From Loktanella sp. (lineage in GTDB: Bacteria; Pseudomonadota; Alphaproteobacteria; Rhodobacterales; Rhodobacteraceae), in contig PUNR01000034.1 in the NCBI GenBank assembly GCA_003551805.1, positions 1-8,774 of the forward strand: a stretch of 8,774 nucleotides of DNA, in the 5' to 3' direction. Positions 1-7,591 of this stretch are shown piece by piece. The position numbers were made by a program, and so were the translations under genes. A model generated the notes under the pieces. The model made no database searches and was not told the origin of the DNA. It saw nothing but the letters and a program-made list of their open reading frames with translations. Numbering within the stretch: the stretch's first letter is position 1; each line of letters begins with the position of its first letter.

Positions 1-938
1 ATTGCCCCCTGAATTGCGCCATTCAGGTAAGGCGAAACCAAATCTGTCAGATTAAGGATATTGCCGATCAGCGTCAGGATCAGCACACCGATCACCGTGC
101 CCCAGACGCGGCCAAAGCCACCTTTCAGGGCGGTGCCGCCGACGATGACTGCTGCAATCGCCTCCAGCTCCCACAACAGCCCTGTCGCGGAAGAGGCAGA
201 ACCAAGTCGCGGCACATACATGATTGTCGCCACACCGACCAGAATGCCCAGCATCACATAGGTCAGAAGCCGGATCCGCGCGACACGCACCGACGAATAA
301 CGCGCCACCTGGTCATTCGACCCGATCGCCGCACAATGCCGGCCAAAAGCGGTTGACCGCATCAGTAATTCGCCACAAATCACGACGATGGCAAAAACGA
401 TGATCGGCCACGACACACCGAACAGCCCGCCATAATAGACCGGCTGGTAAAAGGTCCGCAGCGTGAAATCGAGGCTAAGCGTCCCGCCATCGGCCAGCCA
501 TGTCACAAGGCTGCGATAAATCCCCATCGACCCCAAGGTGACGATAAACGCCTCTATCCCCAGCCTTGTAATCAGCAGACCGTTCAACAGCCCCGCGATA
601 AGCCCTGCCGCCAGCGCAACGGCCATCCCCAAAAGGACGATGGGAATGCCCACGCCCATCACCGGTAGCGCAGTGTTCATCACCAAAATCATCAGTCCCG
701 CGACAAAGGCCGCCATCGACCCCACCGACAGATCAAGCCCGCCTGCCGTGATGACAAAGGTCATACCCACCGCGATGATCCCGATAAAGGCAGACCGCGA
801 CAACACGTTCGAGATATTCCCCGCGCTCAGGAAATTAGGGTTCATGAGCGCCCCCAGAATAATCAGGATCACCAGCGCCAGGATCGGGCCGATCACGCTC
901 ATCTGCAGTTTGCGGGGGGACAAAGTCGCCGTCGTCAT
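1..938 (-). CDS. RbsC-type sugar ABC transporter permease (partial, 3' end off the left edge)
   Basis: This is the inner-membrane permease of a carbohydrate-uptake ABC transporter of the ribose/xylose/inositol class (BPD_transp_2 family). It forms the channel for the ATPase encoded just upstream. The frame is open from the ATG at 938-936 to the window edge, giving 312 residues; RbsC-like proteins usually have about 320-340, so only a short C-terminal piece is missing. Seen in the translation: a hydrophobic first helix near residues 15-32, the family hallmark GGLDLSVGS at 66-74, LLNGLLITRLG around 117-127, FIVTLGSM at 131-138, the cytoplasmic loop GRHCAAIGSN at 199-208 that contacts the ATPase, and VGGTALKGGFG at 266-276. 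The start codon directly abuts the ATPase stop (TGA then ATG, no gap). An AAGGA ribosome site lies 8 bases upstream inside the ATPase gene, indicating translational coupling. Substrate not determinable. Confidence 0.93.
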   Translation of the reverse strand, partial: MTTATLSPRKLQMSVIGPILALVILIILGALMNPNFLSAGNISNVLSRSAFIGIIAVGMTFVITAGGLDLSVGSMAAFVAGLMILVMNTALPVMGVGIPIVLLGMAVALAAGLIAGLLNGLLITRLGIEAFIVTLGSMGIYRSLVTWLADGGTLSLDFTLRTFYQPVYYGGLFGVSWPIIVFAIVVICGELLMRSTAFGRHCAAIGSNDQVARYSSVRVARIRLLTYVMLGILVGVATIMYVPRLGSASSATGLLWELEAIAAVIVGGTALKGGFGRVWGTVIGVLILTLIGNILNLTDLVSPYLNGAIQGA

Positions 939-2456
939 TCAGTTAGTCCTTTCCAGCGGGGCGCTTTGGCCGACCCCCATGGCCAGCCTTACGATCGCAT
1001 CTTCGGTCGCGGCATCCCCGGCCAGTTCGCCGCTGATGCGGCCACGGCGCATGACCAATATGCGGTCGGACAGGCCGATCACCTCTTGCATCTCGGAGGA
1101 AATCACGATGATCGCACGCCCCTCAGCGGCCAGATCGCGGATGAATTGATACATCTGCTGTTTGGTGCCGATATCGATGCCGCGTGTGGGTTCGTCGATC
1201 ACCAGAATTTCGGGATCAGACAGCATGGTTTTGGCAAAAAGCAGCTTTTGCTGATTGCCGCCGGACAAGCTGCCGACGCTGACATCACGGCTGCCACGAA
1301 TGTCGAAATCAACGACCGCCTGATCCAAGGCACGCTGTTCGGCCCGCTGATCGACGAACCAGCGGGAAAATTTGTGCAAGGCCTGCAACGTCAGATTTTC
1401 GCGCAGGCCCTTGTCCAGCAACAGGCCACGCGTCTTGCGATCCTCGGTCAGATAGGCGAGGCCCTGCGCCAACGCCTCCCAAGGATGGCGGATGGTGACG
1501 GTCTGACCATTGATGCGGACATCGCCTGTCGCCGGACGCAGCCCTGCCAGCCCTTCAAAGGTTTCGGTCCTGCCAGAGCCGATCAGCCCCGCAATGCCCA
1601 GCACCTCGCCTTTATGCAGGGTGAAAGCGATGTCGCTGGCAAAGCCCGGCACCGAAAACCCCGCAACCTCCAGCGCGCGTGCGCCGCGTGTGGCGGTCTT
1701 TGGAGGGTATAGCGTGGAAATCTCGCGGCCGACCATCGCCTCGGCCATCTGGTGTTCGTCCAGATCACGGGCCTGCCCCGACCAGACCCGTGCGCCATCA
1801 CGCATGATGGTCAGATCATCGGCAATCGCCACCACCTCGTCCAGCTTGTGCGAGGTGAACAGCACCGCCGTGCCATGATCACGCAAGGCGCGAACCTGAT
1901 CCAGCAGGATCGCGGTTTCGGTGCGCGTCAGCACCGCTGTGGGTTCATCCATAATCAGCACGCGTGTATCACGCAGCAACGCTTTGGCGATTTCGACCAT
2001 CTGTTTGTCGGAATTCGACAGCGACGACACGACACGGTCAGGGTTCACGCTGCATTGCAACCGCCCTAGCAATTCGCGCGATTTGGCGCGCATCGCCGCC
2101 TTGTCCAGAAACCAGCCGCGGCGCAATTCGGCACCCAGAAAGATGTTTTCTTCCACGGTCAGTTGTTCGGCCAGGTTAAATTCCTGATGGATCAGGGAAA
2201 TACCCTGCGCCTCGGCCTCGCCCAGACTGGCAAAGCTGACAGGTGCCCCATCCAGCAGCACCTGCCCCGCAGTAGGGGGCTGGTAGCCTGCAAGGATCTT
2301 CATCATCGTAGATTTGCCCGCGCCGTTTTCACCGATCAGCGCATGGACCCGACCGGGGTGCAGCGCGATATCCGCGCTATGCAGCACCTCGATCGGGCCA
2401 AAGCTTTTGCTGACGCCGGACAGGGCAAGTAGCGCTTTTGTCACAGCGTGACCCAT
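939..2456 (-). CDS. RbsA/MglA-type sugar ABC transporter ATP-binding protein
   Basis: This cytoplasmic ATPase powers sugar uptake through the RbsC-type permease encoded next. At 505 residues it has the usual length for the family, with two fused nucleotide-binding domains. Domain 1: Walker A GENGAGKST at 42-50, Q-loop Q91, a signature variant LSNSDKQ at 146-152, Walker B LIMDEPT at 167-173, switch His203. Domain 2: a degenerate P-loop GLIGSGRTE at 290-298, the motif LTEDRKTRGL at 336-345, signature LSGGNQQK at 397-404, Walker B LVIDEPTRGID at 418-428, and no switch histidine (ISSEMQE instead). This asymmetry, with one regular and one degenerate site, is normal for RbsA/MglA/XylG proteins. The start is uncertain: the ATG at 2456 overlaps the upstream oxidoreductase gene by 16 bases, while an in-frame GTG at 2444 would give a 4-base GTGA overlap and 501 residues. 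Neither has a clear ribosome site. The function class is certain; the substrate is not. Confidence 0.96.
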   Translation of the reverse strand: MGHAVTKALLALSGVSKSFGPIEVLHSADIALHPGRVHALIGENGAGKSTMMKILAGYQPPTAGQVLLDGAPVSFASLGEAEAQGISLIHQEFNLAEQLTVEENIFLGAELRRGWFLDKAAMRAKSRELLGRLQCSVNPDRVVSSLSNSDKQMVEIAKALLRDTRVLIMDEPTAVLTRTETAILLDQVRALRDHGTAVLFTSHKLDEVVAIADDLTIMRDGARVWSGQARDLDEHQMAEAMVGREISTLYPPKTATRGARALEVAGFSVPGFASDIAFTLHKGEVLGIAGLIGSGRTETFEGLAGLRPATGDVRINGQTVTIRHPWEALAQGLAYLTEDRKTRGLLLDKGLRENLTLQALHKFSRWFVDQRAEQRALDQAVVDFDIRGSRDVSVGSLSGGNQQKLLFAKTMLSDPEILVIDEPTRGIDIGTKQQMYQFIRDLAAEGRAIIVISSEMQEVIGLSDRILVMRRGRISGELAGDAATEDAIVRLAMGVGQSAPLERTN

Positions 2457-3580
2457 GCCGCATCATCGCGTGATGATTTGATTGCAGCGGCGATGAAACG
2501 CATCCCGTCAAGCCCTGCATCAACACCGGGCAACAGCGACAGATCGGGGCTTTCGCCTGCCTCTGCCGCGCGGATCGCATCGGCCGCACCAGCATAGATA
2601 TTGGCGAAACCTTCCAGATAACCTTCGGGATGGCCACCAGGCGTGCGAGTGACGGCGTTGGCGGCATCCTGCGCGCCGCTGCCACCGCGCGTCAGCAGGC
2701 GCTTGGGTTCGCCAAAGGGCGTGAACCACAGGTAGTTCGGGTCTTCCTGCGCCCATTCAAGGCCGCCTTTGTCCCCGTAAACCCGCAGCCGCAGCCCGTT
2801 TTCATTGCCCGGTGCGACCTGACTGGACCACAGCATCCCGCGCGCCCCGCCATCGAAACGCAGCAGGATATGGGCATTGTCATCGACTTTGCGACCGGGG
2901 ACGAAACTTTGCAAATCGGCGGCCAGACTTTGCACTTTTTGCGAAGTCACGAAACAGGCCAGATTATGCGCATGCGTGCCGATATCGCCGATGCAACCGC
3001 CAGCGCCGGAGCGTTCGGGATCCGTGCGCCATTCGGCCTGTTTATTGTCACCCGTCTGTTCAGCCGCTTCGGTCAGCCAGTCCTGCGGATATTCCACCTG
3101 CACGACACGCAAATCCCCCAGATCACCCGCCGCGATCATCGCACGCGCCTGCCGGATCATCGGATAGCCGGTGTAATTATGCGTCAGGATGAACAGCGCC
3201 TTGGCGTCATGGATCGCCTTAGCCAATTCTTCTGCCTGATCCATTGTCGCGGTCAGCGGCTTGTCGCAGATCACATGGATGCCGCGTTTGAGAAAGGCCA
3301 TCGCTGGCCCCGCGTGCATATGGTTCGGCGTGACGATGGACACGGCCTGAATACCATCGTCACGGTTCGCCTCTGCCTCGGCCATCTCTTCATAGCTGCC
3401 ATAGCAGCGATCCGCCGCCAGCCCCAACGCCTGCCCGCTGTCGCGTGATTTTTCCGGGGTCGAGGACAAAGCCCCCGCCACCAGATCAAACTGCCCGTCG
3501 ATGCGCGCCGCAATCCGGTGAACGCCGCCGATAAAGGCGTCCTTGCCGCCGCCGACCATGCCCAAACGTATCTTTTTCAT
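2441..3580 (-). CDS. Gfo/Idh/MocA-family NAD(P)-dependent oxidoreductase
   Basis: This is a cytoplasmic sugar or polyol dehydrogenase of 379 residues, normal for the family. An N-terminal Rossmann fold (about residues 1-130) carries a glycine-rich dinucleotide motif VGGGKDAFIG at 9-18, followed by a histidine in GVHRIA. TPNHMHAGP (84-92) precedes the strand with the cofactor/catalytic lysine. Here the usual EKP reads DKP (CDKPLT, 105-110, Lys107). The C-terminal alpha/beta domain (about 131-375) has the catalytic-type motif GDIGTHAHNL at 198-207, with Asp199 and His203. Members oxidise a ring hydroxyl, as in inositol dehydrogenases and 3-keto-sugar-forming dehydrogenases. Beside a TIM-barrel isomerase and an RbsAC transporter it probably carries out the first oxidation of the imported compound. 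It starts 3 bases after the isomerase stop, and its end overlaps the ATPase start. A weak GGGGA ribosome site is present. The exact substrate, the cofactor preference (NAD or NADP) and a gene name cannot be assigned. Confidence 0.92.
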   Translation of the reverse strand: MKKIRLGMVGGGKDAFIGGVHRIAARIDGQFDLVAGALSSTPEKSRDSGQALGLAADRCYGSYEEMAEAEANRDDGIQAVSIVTPNHMHAGPAMAFLKRGIHVICDKPLTATMDQAEELAKAIHDAKALFILTHNYTGYPMIRQARAMIAAGDLGDLRVVQVEYPQDWLTEAAEQTGDNKQAEWRTDPERSGAGGCIGDIGTHAHNLACFVTSQKVQSLAADLQSFVPGRKVDDNAHILLRFDGGARGMLWSSQVAPGNENGLRLRVYGDKGGLEWAQEDPNYLWFTPFGEPKRLLTRGGSGAQDAANAVTRTPGGHPEGYLEGFANIYAGAADAIRAAEAGESPDLSLLPGVDAGLDGMRFIAAAIKSSRDDAAWVTL

Positions 3581-3583
3581 GTC

Positions 3584-4636
3584 TTAGATCCCCAACATGC
3601 GGCGGTTGGCGGCTTCATCCGTGCCACCATCCGCGAAATCATCAAAGGCGCGTTCAGTCACGCGGATGATGTGGTCCTTGACGAATTGCGCGCCTTCGCG
3701 CGCCCCGTCTTCGGGATGTTTCAACGCACATTCCCATTCGACCACGGCCCAACCGTCGAAATCATTGGCCGCCATCTTGGAAAAGACGGCGCCGAAATCG
3801 ACCTGTCCGTCACCAAGGCTGCGGAACCGGCCCGCACGGTTGACCCAAGACTGGAAACCGCCATAGACGCCCTGCCGCCCTGTCGGGTTGAATTCGGCAT
3901 CCTTGACGTGGAACATCTTGATGCGGTCTTTGTAGATGTCGATATTGTCCAGATAATCCAGACATTGCAGCACATAATGCGACGGATCATATAGCATGTT
4001 AGCGCGGGTGTGGTTGTTCACCCGTTCCAGAAACATCTCGAACGTGACGCCATCATGCAGGTCTTCGCCGGGGTGGATTTCATAGCAGATATCGACCCCG
4101 CAATCCTCGGCATGGTTCAGGATCGGCAGCCATCGCGCGGCCAGTTCGTCAAATGCAGCCTCGACCAGTCCGGCAGGGCGCTGCGGCCACGGATACACGA
4201 AGGGCCACGCCAGCGCGCCGGAAAAGCTGGCCATGGCAGTGATATCCATGTTGCGCGACGCGCTTAGCGCCAGTTTCACCTGTTCCACCGCCCATGCCTG
4301 CCGCGCCTTGGGGTTGCCGCGCACAGATGGGTCGGCAAAACCGTCGAACCCTTCGTCATAGGCTGGATGCACGGCGACAAGCTGACCCTGCAAATGGGTG
4401 GACAGTTCCGTCACTTCGACGCCGTTTTCAGCGGCGACACCTTTGAATTCATCACAATAATCGCGGCTTTCGGCGGCGCGAGCGAGGTCGATGAAGCGCG
4501 CATCCCACGACGGCACCTGCACCCCCTTATAACCGCAATCGGCGGCCCATTTGGTGATTCCGTCCCAGGAATTGAACGGCGCGTCATCGCCTGCGAATTG
4601 TGCCAGAAACAGGGCCGGGCCCTTGATGGTTTTCAT
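3584..4636 (-). CDS. Sugar phosphate isomerase/epimerase-like TIM-barrel protein (AP endonuclease 2 superfamily)
   Basis: A 350-residue xylose-isomerase-like TIM-barrel enzyme, cytoplasmic and metal-dependent, of the group holding IolE/IolH, YcjR and related sugar or keto-sugar isomerases and epimerases. Candidate metal ligands sit in the expected order at the barrel strand ends: Glu186 in CYEIHPGED (184-192), Asp217 and His220 in YDPSHYVLQ (216-224), His243 in MFHVKDAEF (241-249), and Glu300 in AVVEWE (297-302). The N-terminal GYKGVQVP (35-42) is the usual first barrel strand. The C-terminal extension after about residue 310 is polar. The start ATG overlaps the LacI gene stop by 4 bases (ATGA), with a strong AAGGAG site 7 bases upstream, so translation is coupled to the regulator. 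With the Gfo/Idh/MocA dehydrogenase encoded next, it likely isomerises or epimerises the keto product. A phosphorylated substrate should not be assumed from the family name. Confidence 0.9.
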   Translation of the reverse strand: MKTIKGPALFLAQFAGDDAPFNSWDGITKWAADCGYKGVQVPSWDARFIDLARAAESRDYCDEFKGVAAENGVEVTELSTHLQGQLVAVHPAYDEGFDGFADPSVRGNPKARQAWAVEQVKLALSASRNMDITAMASFSGALAWPFVYPWPQRPAGLVEAAFDELAARWLPILNHAEDCGVDICYEIHPGEDLHDGVTFEMFLERVNNHTRANMLYDPSHYVLQCLDYLDNIDIYKDRIKMFHVKDAEFNPTGRQGVYGGFQSWVNRAGRFRSLGDGQVDFGAVFSKMAANDFDGWAVVEWECALKHPEDGAREGAQFVKDHIIRVTERAFDDFADGGTDEAANRRMLGI

Positions 4637-5742
4637 TGTCTTTCTCCTTGCAGCGACACGGGTTGGATCGGTTTTGAACGGTGGCGGGACAGGCCGGCAG
4701 CGGGTGCAAGTGCGACCTGCGCCGGCAGATTGTCCTTTAGAAAAATCGTCGGAATGATCTCGCGCGTGGGATCATGCCAATCGCGGCCATCGGCAATCGC
4801 CTTCATCACATCCAGCGCAAGGGCCACTTCTTGCGCAGGTTTCTGGTCAATCACCGCATCGACCAGACCGCGTTCCAGACCGGCGCGGGTGGTCGGGGTC
4901 AGTTCGTGCATGATGACGGTAGGCCGCGGGTCCGGCAGGCTTTGCAGCAATTCGATCAGGCCGCGATTACCGGCACCGATGGAATAGATGCCGCTGACCT
5001 GCGGATATTCGGCTAACAGCTTTGCGACACGCGCCAGCATCAGGTCAGGGCGGTCATCGATCGCCAGCGCAGGCAAGACTTGCATTTCGTCCCCGGCATC
5101 CGACAGGACCGCCAAGGCCCCTTCCAGACGTTCACGGTGATCGCGTGCTTGCAGTGACCCCAATACCGGCAGGATACAGCCCGGCCCTGCGGCATGCGCC
5201 AACCGCAGCAAGCGCCCTGCCGTGCGTCCGGCCATCACATTATCAATGCCGACATAGGCTGTGCGCGCCTCTGGTGCGGCATCGCTGACCAGCGTAACAA
5301 CGGCCACGCCGCGTTCGCGCAACCGCCTGATCGCAGCAGTGATGCGCGGCGCTTCTGTCGCAACAAGAGCGAGGCAATCGCAATCGTCGCCTTCTGCCTC
5401 CAGCGCTGCGGCAAGGGCGTCAGGATCAAGCGCGGGAATTTCGGTGACGGAAATCACGATCCGGTCGGCGCGGCGCACATCCTGTTCGCGGTCCACCGCT
5501 GCACGCAAGGCGCGGAAAAAGCTGTGGTCATCCTTGGGCAGTAAAAAGCGGAACCTGTACATTCGCCGCCGCGACAGATTGGCGGCATGCAGATCACGTT
5601 CATACCCAAGGGCGGCGATAGCCTCTTGCACGCGTACTGCGGATTTGGGCGCGACACCACCGCGCGCATTCAACACACGGTCCGCTGTTGAATAGCTGAC
5701 GCCAGCGGCCCGCGCGACATCGTGCAGCGTGGGTTTACGCAT
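4633..5742 (-). CDS. LacI-family transcriptional regulator of the sugar operon
   Basis: A 369-residue DNA-binding regulator. The N-terminal LacI helix-turn-helix spans about residues 4-27 (LHDVARAAGVSYSTADRVLN), with the DRVLN form of the recognition region instead of the commoner SRVLN. The hinge lies near 51-60 (LHAANLSRRR). The rest is a periplasmic-binding-protein-like effector domain, with YVGIDNVMAGRTAG at 163-176, YSIGAGNRG at 253-261 and DAVIDQKPAQE at 295-305, where sugar-binding residues usually lie. I chose the ATG at 5742 because GGGAGGA sits 8 bases upstream and the LacI domain begins there; the in-frame ATG codons at 5766 and 5763 have no ribosome site and would add 7-8 atypical residues. 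It is the first gene of its operon and two operator-like palindromes lie 39-75 bases upstream, so autorepression relieved by a sugar or pathway intermediate is likely. The last ~20 residues are polar and probably disordered. Confidence 0.94.
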   Translation of the reverse strand: MRKPTLHDVARAAGVSYSTADRVLNARGGVAPKSAVRVQEAIAALGYERDLHAANLSRRRMYRFRFLLPKDDHSFFRALRAAVDREQDVRRADRIVISVTEIPALDPDALAAALEAEGDDCDCLALVATEAPRITAAIRRLRERGVAVVTLVSDAAPEARTAYVGIDNVMAGRTAGRLLRLAHAAGPGCILPVLGSLQARDHRERLEGALAVLSDAGDEMQVLPALAIDDRPDLMLARVAKLLAEYPQVSGIYSIGAGNRGLIELLQSLPDPRPTVIMHELTPTTRAGLERGLVDAVIDQKPAQEVALALDVMKAIADGRDWHDPTREIIPTIFLKDNLPAQVALAPAAGLSRHRSKPIQPVSLQGERQ

Positions 5743-5750
5743 TCCCTGAT

Positions 5751-5757
5751 TCCTCCC
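5751..5757 (-). promoter_or_regulatory. Ribosome binding site deciding the lacI-type start
   Basis: On the minus strand GGGAGGA lies 8 bases before the ATG at 5742. The two upstream in-frame ATG codons (5766, 5763) have no comparable purine-rich site, so this element fixes the start of the regulator. Confidence 0.75.
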
Positions 5758-5780
5758 GAGCATCATTCAGCCGGAAGCCC

Positions 5781-5796
5781 TGACAGACGTCAATCA
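5781..5796. promoter_or_regulatory. Putative LacI-family operator O2 (promoter-downstream site)
   Basis: TGACAGACGTCAATCA is an imperfect 16-bp palindrome (6 of 8 base pairs match) centred on CG, as is usual for LacI-family operators. It lies 39 bases upstream of the regulator's start codon. Its TGACAGACGT half is an exact inverted copy of the outer half of the second site. Its centre is 21 bp from that site, two helical turns, placing both on the same face of the DNA. Assignment to the neighbouring LacI protein is inferred from position and symmetry. Confidence 0.6.
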
Positions 5797-5801
5797 TTTT
5801 C

Positions 5802-5817
5802 TGACATACGTCTGTCA
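5802..5817. promoter_or_regulatory. Putative LacI-family operator O1
   Basis: TGACATACGTCTGTCA is a 16-bp palindrome with 7 of 8 pairs matching and a central CG, the better of the two sites. It overlaps a TTGACA -35-like hexamer on the minus strand (5818-5813), so a bound repressor would block RNA polymerase. The -10 partner 17 bases further (GATTGA, 5795-5790) is poor, so the exact promoter is not settled; a second candidate -35, TTGACG at 5793-5788, lies in the other operator. No other gene starts nearby, so the site most likely serves the LacI-led sugar operon. Confidence 0.65.
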
Positions 5818-5826
5818 ACTTGCACA

Positions 5827-5847
5827 CCCCGGCGCATTGCACCGGGG
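5827..5847 (-). terminator. GC-rich hairpin after sulP, possible terminator
   Basis: CCCCGG (5827-5832) and CCGGGG (5842-5847) are perfect complements around a 9-base loop that can pair two further bases. The hairpin starts 9 bases past the sulP stop codon and lies before the operators of the next operon, where a transcript end is expected. There is no T-run after the stem on the minus strand, so it is not a textbook intrinsic terminator; it could protect the 3' end of a Rho-terminated message. Confidence 0.45.
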
Positions 5848-5856
5848 CCCTGCGAT

Positions 5857-7572
5857 TTAGGCGGCAAGGATTTTGTGCACCGCCTCGTATTGCGACAGGA
5901 ACACCTTGCCGGATAGCTGATGCAGGAAATGCTGTTCGTTCAGCCGGTCCATCACCGGGCCCTTCACCTCTGACAGGTGCAGTTGCACGCCCATTTCATG
6001 CAACCGTTCATTGATCGCCTCCAGCGATTCCAGCGCGCTGAAATCAATCTCGTTGATGGCCGAACATTGCAAGATAACGTGGCGCACCGCCTTGTCGCCC
6101 GCAACGCGGCTCTGGATCTGGTCCTCAAGCCAGCGGGCATTGGCGAAATAAAGGCTTTCATCAACCCGCAAGGTCACGATGCTGGGATGCGTGATAACGT
6201 CGTGGCGCAGGATATTGCGGAAATGTTCAGTGCCGGGGACTTGTCCCACCTCTGCGATATGGGGTTTGGACGACCGGTAGAGATGCAACAGCACCGACAG
6301 CAGGACACCCGCGGAAATCCCCGCCTCGACCCCCAAGGCCAGCGTCAGCAGGATGGTGGTTGCGACAGCTGCGAAATCGCCGCGGTTATAGGTCCAACTG
6401 CGTTTGAGGATCGAGAAATCCACAAGACTAAGCACGGCGACGATGATCGTCGCGGCCAGTGTCGCGATGGGCAGGAAATAGATCAGTGGCGTCAGCGCCA
6501 CAGCTGCAATCGCCAGACCAACGGCGGTGAAAGCACCCGCCGCAGGCGTTGCGGCACCTGCGTCAAAATTCACGACAGATCGCGAAAACCCGCCGGTAAC
6601 CGGAAAACCGCCAGTCAGCGAGGCGCCGATATTGGCTGCACCCAGTCCGATCAATTCCTGATCGGGGTCAATGCGCTGGCGTTTCTTGGCAGCCAGCGTT
6701 TGTGCAACGGAAATCGATTCCACAAACCCGATGATCGAGATCAGGAAGGCGGGCAACAACAACTGACCCAGCAACGCGGGCGAGAATGATGGCAAGGTGA
6801 AGGGCGGCAGGCTTTGTGGCACTTCGCCAACGATCCGTACACCGCGCGCATCAAGACCCCAGTGCCAGACAGCAGCGGTGGTGGCGACAACCACAACAAT
6901 CGGCCCCAGTTTGACCAGAAAACCAGTCACGCCAGCGCCAAAGCCGATCTTTGTCAGCAAAGGTTTCAACCCTTTGCGCACCCAGAACAAAAACCCTGTC
7001 GCCAACACACCGATCAATGCCGTGATCCAGTTGATCCCGCCCAGATTGCTGCCCAAGGAAATCACAAGTTCCAGCAGGTTATGCCCGTCTGCATTGATGC
7101 CGAAAATATGTTTCAGCTGGCTTGCCGCGATAATCAGCCCGGATGCGGTGATGAAACCTGCAATCACCGGATGCGACAGGAAATTGGCCACAAACCCCAG
7201 CCGGAACAACCCCATTGCCAGCAAGATCACCCCTGACAGCCCCGCCAGCGACAAGGCGGCAACAGCATAGCCCATGGTACCCTGTTCAACGATATTGCTC
7301 AGCGCTGCGGCTGTCATCAGCGACACCACCGCCACCGGCCCCACGGCAAGGCTGCGGCTGGTGCCGAACACGGCATAAAGCATGATCGGGACGATGGACG
7401 CATATAACCCCGCCTCGGCCGGCAGGCCCGCCAACAGCGCATAGGCCAGCGATTGCGGGATCAGCATGATCGTCACAATGAAAGCAGCGGTCAGGTCGTT
7501 GCCAAGGTCGGAACGGGTATATTCCCGCCCCCATGACAGGATGGGCAGGTAGCGGGACAAGGTCGTGTACAT
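5857..7572 (-). CDS. SulP-family inorganic anion transporter with STAS domain
   Basis: An inner-membrane transporter of 571 residues, the normal size for bacterial SulP (SLC26-like) proteins. These move sulfate, bicarbonate or other anions, often with H+ or Na+. The membrane domain covers about residues 25-432. It carries the family signature around 38-80 (IPQSLAYALLAGLPAEAGLY, then FGTSRSLAVGPVAVVS), Glu285 in GFVESISVA, and the second hallmark DQELIGLGAANIG (304-316) with GGFPVTGGFSRS (321-332). The cytoplasmic STAS domain spans about 458-568, with INEIDFSALESL at 506-517 and its conserved Asp510-x-Ser512 switch region. The start ATG at 7572 has no clear ribosome site; a 10-base palindrome occupies that position. 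The DUF2892 gene is 59 bases upstream on the same strand. Sulfur handling is suggested by that neighbour, but a bicarbonate transporter of the BicA kind cannot be excluded. Confidence 0.93.
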   Translation of the reverse strand: MYTTLSRYLPILSWGREYTRSDLGNDLTAAFIVTIMLIPQSLAYALLAGLPAEAGLYASIVPIMLYAVFGTSRSLAVGPVAVVSLMTAAALSNIVEQGTMGYAVAALSLAGLSGVILLAMGLFRLGFVANFLSHPVIAGFITASGLIIAASQLKHIFGINADGHNLLELVISLGSNLGGINWITALIGVLATGFLFWVRKGLKPLLTKIGFGAGVTGFLVKLGPIVVVVATTAAVWHWGLDARGVRIVGEVPQSLPPFTLPSFSPALLGQLLLPAFLISIIGFVESISVAQTLAAKKRQRIDPDQELIGLGAANIGASLTGGFPVTGGFSRSVVNFDAGAATPAAGAFTAVGLAIAAVALTPLIYFLPIATLAATIIVAVLSLVDFSILKRSWTYNRGDFAAVATTILLTLALGVEAGISAGVLLSVLLHLYRSSKPHIAEVGQVPGTEHFRNILRHDVITHPSIVTLRVDESLYFANARWLEDQIQSRVAGDKAVRHVILQCSAINEIDFSALESLEAINERLHEMGVQLHLSEVKGPVMDRLNEQHFLHQLSGKVFLSQYEAVHKILAA

Positions 7573-7577
7573 GATAT

Positions 7578-7587
7578 TCTGGCCAGA
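7578..7587. repeat. Perfect 10-bp palindrome just upstream of sulP
   Basis: TCTGGCCAGA ends 6 bases before the sulP start codon and fills the place where a ribosome site would normally lie. It may be chance, or a small hairpin limiting translation initiation. Confidence 0.3.
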
Positions 7588-7591
7588 TAAT

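Noticed and set aside
538..1149. A 203-codon plus-strand open frame opposite the permease and ATPase genes
   Set aside because: It lies antisense to two well-supported genes. Its Pro/Ser/Ala/Thr/Ile-rich composition is what the complement of a GC-rich membrane-protein gene gives, and no domain is recognisable.
966..1712. A 248-codon plus-strand open frame opposite the ABC ATPase gene
   Set aside because: Antisense shadow; composition is rich in Gln/His/Ala/Asp and no motif is seen, while the minus strand encodes both ABC domains intact.
2630..3448. A 272-codon plus-strand open frame opposite the Gfo/Idh/MocA gene
   Set aside because: Antisense to a gene with clear dinucleotide-binding and catalytic motifs. 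No ribosome site or family signature is seen.
5743..5856. Possible riboswitch or small RNA in the gap between sulP and the LacI gene
   Set aside because: The 114 bases are explained by a terminator-like hairpin, two operators and a ribosome site; no known riboswitch core was recognised.
5977..6789. A 270-codon plus-strand open frame opposite sulP
   Set aside because: Fully antisense to the SulP gene, rich in His/Gln/Arg/Asp, with no recognisable motif; a frame shadow of a GC-rich gene.
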